DNA from: an uncultured Alphaproteobacteria bacterium
GTDB lineage: Bacteria; Pseudomonadota; Alphaproteobacteria; Caulobacterales; Hyphomonadaceae
DNA length: 6,297 nucleotides
Direction of reading: 5' to 3'
Assembly: GCA_903831485.1 (NCBI GenBank)
Contig: CAIKXW010000356.1
Coordinates: 1 to 6,297 of the forward strand
Shown in pieces: positions 5,831 to 6,297 of this stretch; position 1 is the first letter of the stretch; each line of letters starts with the position of its first letter. Position numbers and translations under genes: made by a program. Under the pieces are notes generated by a model, which ran no database searches, was not told the DNA's origin, and worked only from the letters and a program-made list of their open reading frames with translations.

Positions 5831-6297
5831 TTGACATCGCGGTCAGTCGTTCGGCATCGGCTACGAGCATTGCCAATCGCGTTCCTGCTGTCAGCCGCGG
5901 TGCTCGCCTTGCTGGCATCACCTGCCGGGCATGCGGCGAATCTGCAGGTTGCCCCGGATGCTCCCGCCTGGATGCATATTGGCGCAGCAATGCTTTTGTG
6001 GACCCACATCGCAGGCGGGGCGGCGGGCATTGCAACCGGCGCAATCGCGATTGCCAGCCGCAAGGGCGGCAAGATCCACCGTGCCGTGGGCAAGGCGTTT
6101 TTCGGGGTGATGCTTGTCTGTTACGTCGTCGCGACCGCTGTGGCGCCATTCCTCGACGAGGGCCAGCGGACGAACACCATCGCTGGCCTCATGGCGCTGT
6201 ACCTGCTTCTCTCGGGATGGGCGGCGGCCCAGCGGCCGGAGATCACAGCAGGCGTCTGGCAGGTCGTTGGCCTGATTGCTGCGCTGACCATTGGCGG
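5831..6297 (+). CDS. Multi-pass membrane protein, DUF2306-like (3' end outside window)
   Basis: The frame is open to the window edge and gives at least 155 residues without a stop. Hydrophobic segments lie at about 13-30 (signal anchor or first helix), 48-76, 88-107, 117-132 and from 142 on. The segment with H59 in WTHIAGGAAG, followed by GAIAIASRKGGKIHR with H83 and then VGKAFFGVML, resembles DUF2306-type membrane proteins, where a histidine, a small-residue-rich helix and an HR..G motif recur. The function of that family is not established. I start it at TTG 5831 because AGAGG (5820-5824) lies 6 bases upstream. The frame stays open further upstream, with an alternative TTG at 5825 and a GTG at 5789 lacking a ribosome-binding site, so the start is uncertain. 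It lies 302 bases after the cytochrome b561 gene and is probably transcribed separately. Confidence 0.72.
   Translation, partial: MTSRSVVRHRLRALPIAFLLSAAVLALLASPAGHAANLQVAPDAPAWMHIGAAMLLWTHIAGGAAGIATGAIAIASRKGGKIHRAVGKAFFGVMLVCYVVATAVAPFLDEGQRTNTIAGLMALYLLLSGWAAAQRPEITAGVWQVVGLIAALTIG

Noticed and set aside
5831..5836. TTGACA as a -35 promoter element
   Set aside because: No acceptable -10 lies 16-18 bases downstream, and the TTG is better explained as a start codon behind AGAGG.

Overview
The window is GC-rich DNA with strong third-position GC bias. Gene content and the tlpA/argH divergent pair suggest an alphaproteobacterium, perhaps of the Caulobacterales/Hyphomonadaceae type. That placement is inference from gene families and arrangement; no rRNA or other taxonomic marker is present.

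Layout. Positions 1-173 hold no gene I can support. Positions 174-2622 carry, on the minus strand, two tandem paralogous genes for secreted proteins of an uncharacterised family (CDS 231-1328 and 1555-2622). Each has its own signal peptide, Shine-Dalgarno site, 5' leader hairpin and strong intrinsic terminator, so each looks like a separate transcription unit. Next on the minus strand is a lipoprotein-type TlpA/ResA thioredoxin-fold protein (2791-3429). Its start codon overlaps that of the divergently transcribed argH (3428-4822, argininosuccinate lyase, last step of arginine synthesis) inside one CATG. A 142-base gap follows, with a perfect FNR/FixK-type palindrome and a hairpin around the ribosome-binding site, leading into a cytochrome b561 gene (4965-5528). 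The stop codon of that gene shares a CTAG with the end of a decayed minus-strand gene, which I read as the C-terminus of an FMN-binding pyridoxamine-phosphate-oxidase-like protein (about 5525-5716). The window ends inside a plus-strand multi-pass membrane protein gene resembling DUF2306 (5831 to the edge), with a probable TTG start.

How the parts fit. Most products act at or beyond the cytoplasmic membrane: two secreted proteins with two conserved cysteines each, a membrane-anchored thiol-disulfide protein, a di-heme b-type cytochrome and a polytopic membrane protein. ArgH is the one clear cytoplasmic housekeeping enzyme. I see no CRISPR array, insertion sequence, tRNA, phage gene or recognisable defence system. 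The points most worth a second look are the overlapping argH/tlpA start codons, the FNR-like site before the cytochrome gene, the duplicated secreted family with its matching leaders, and the nonsense-interrupted oxidase remnant.
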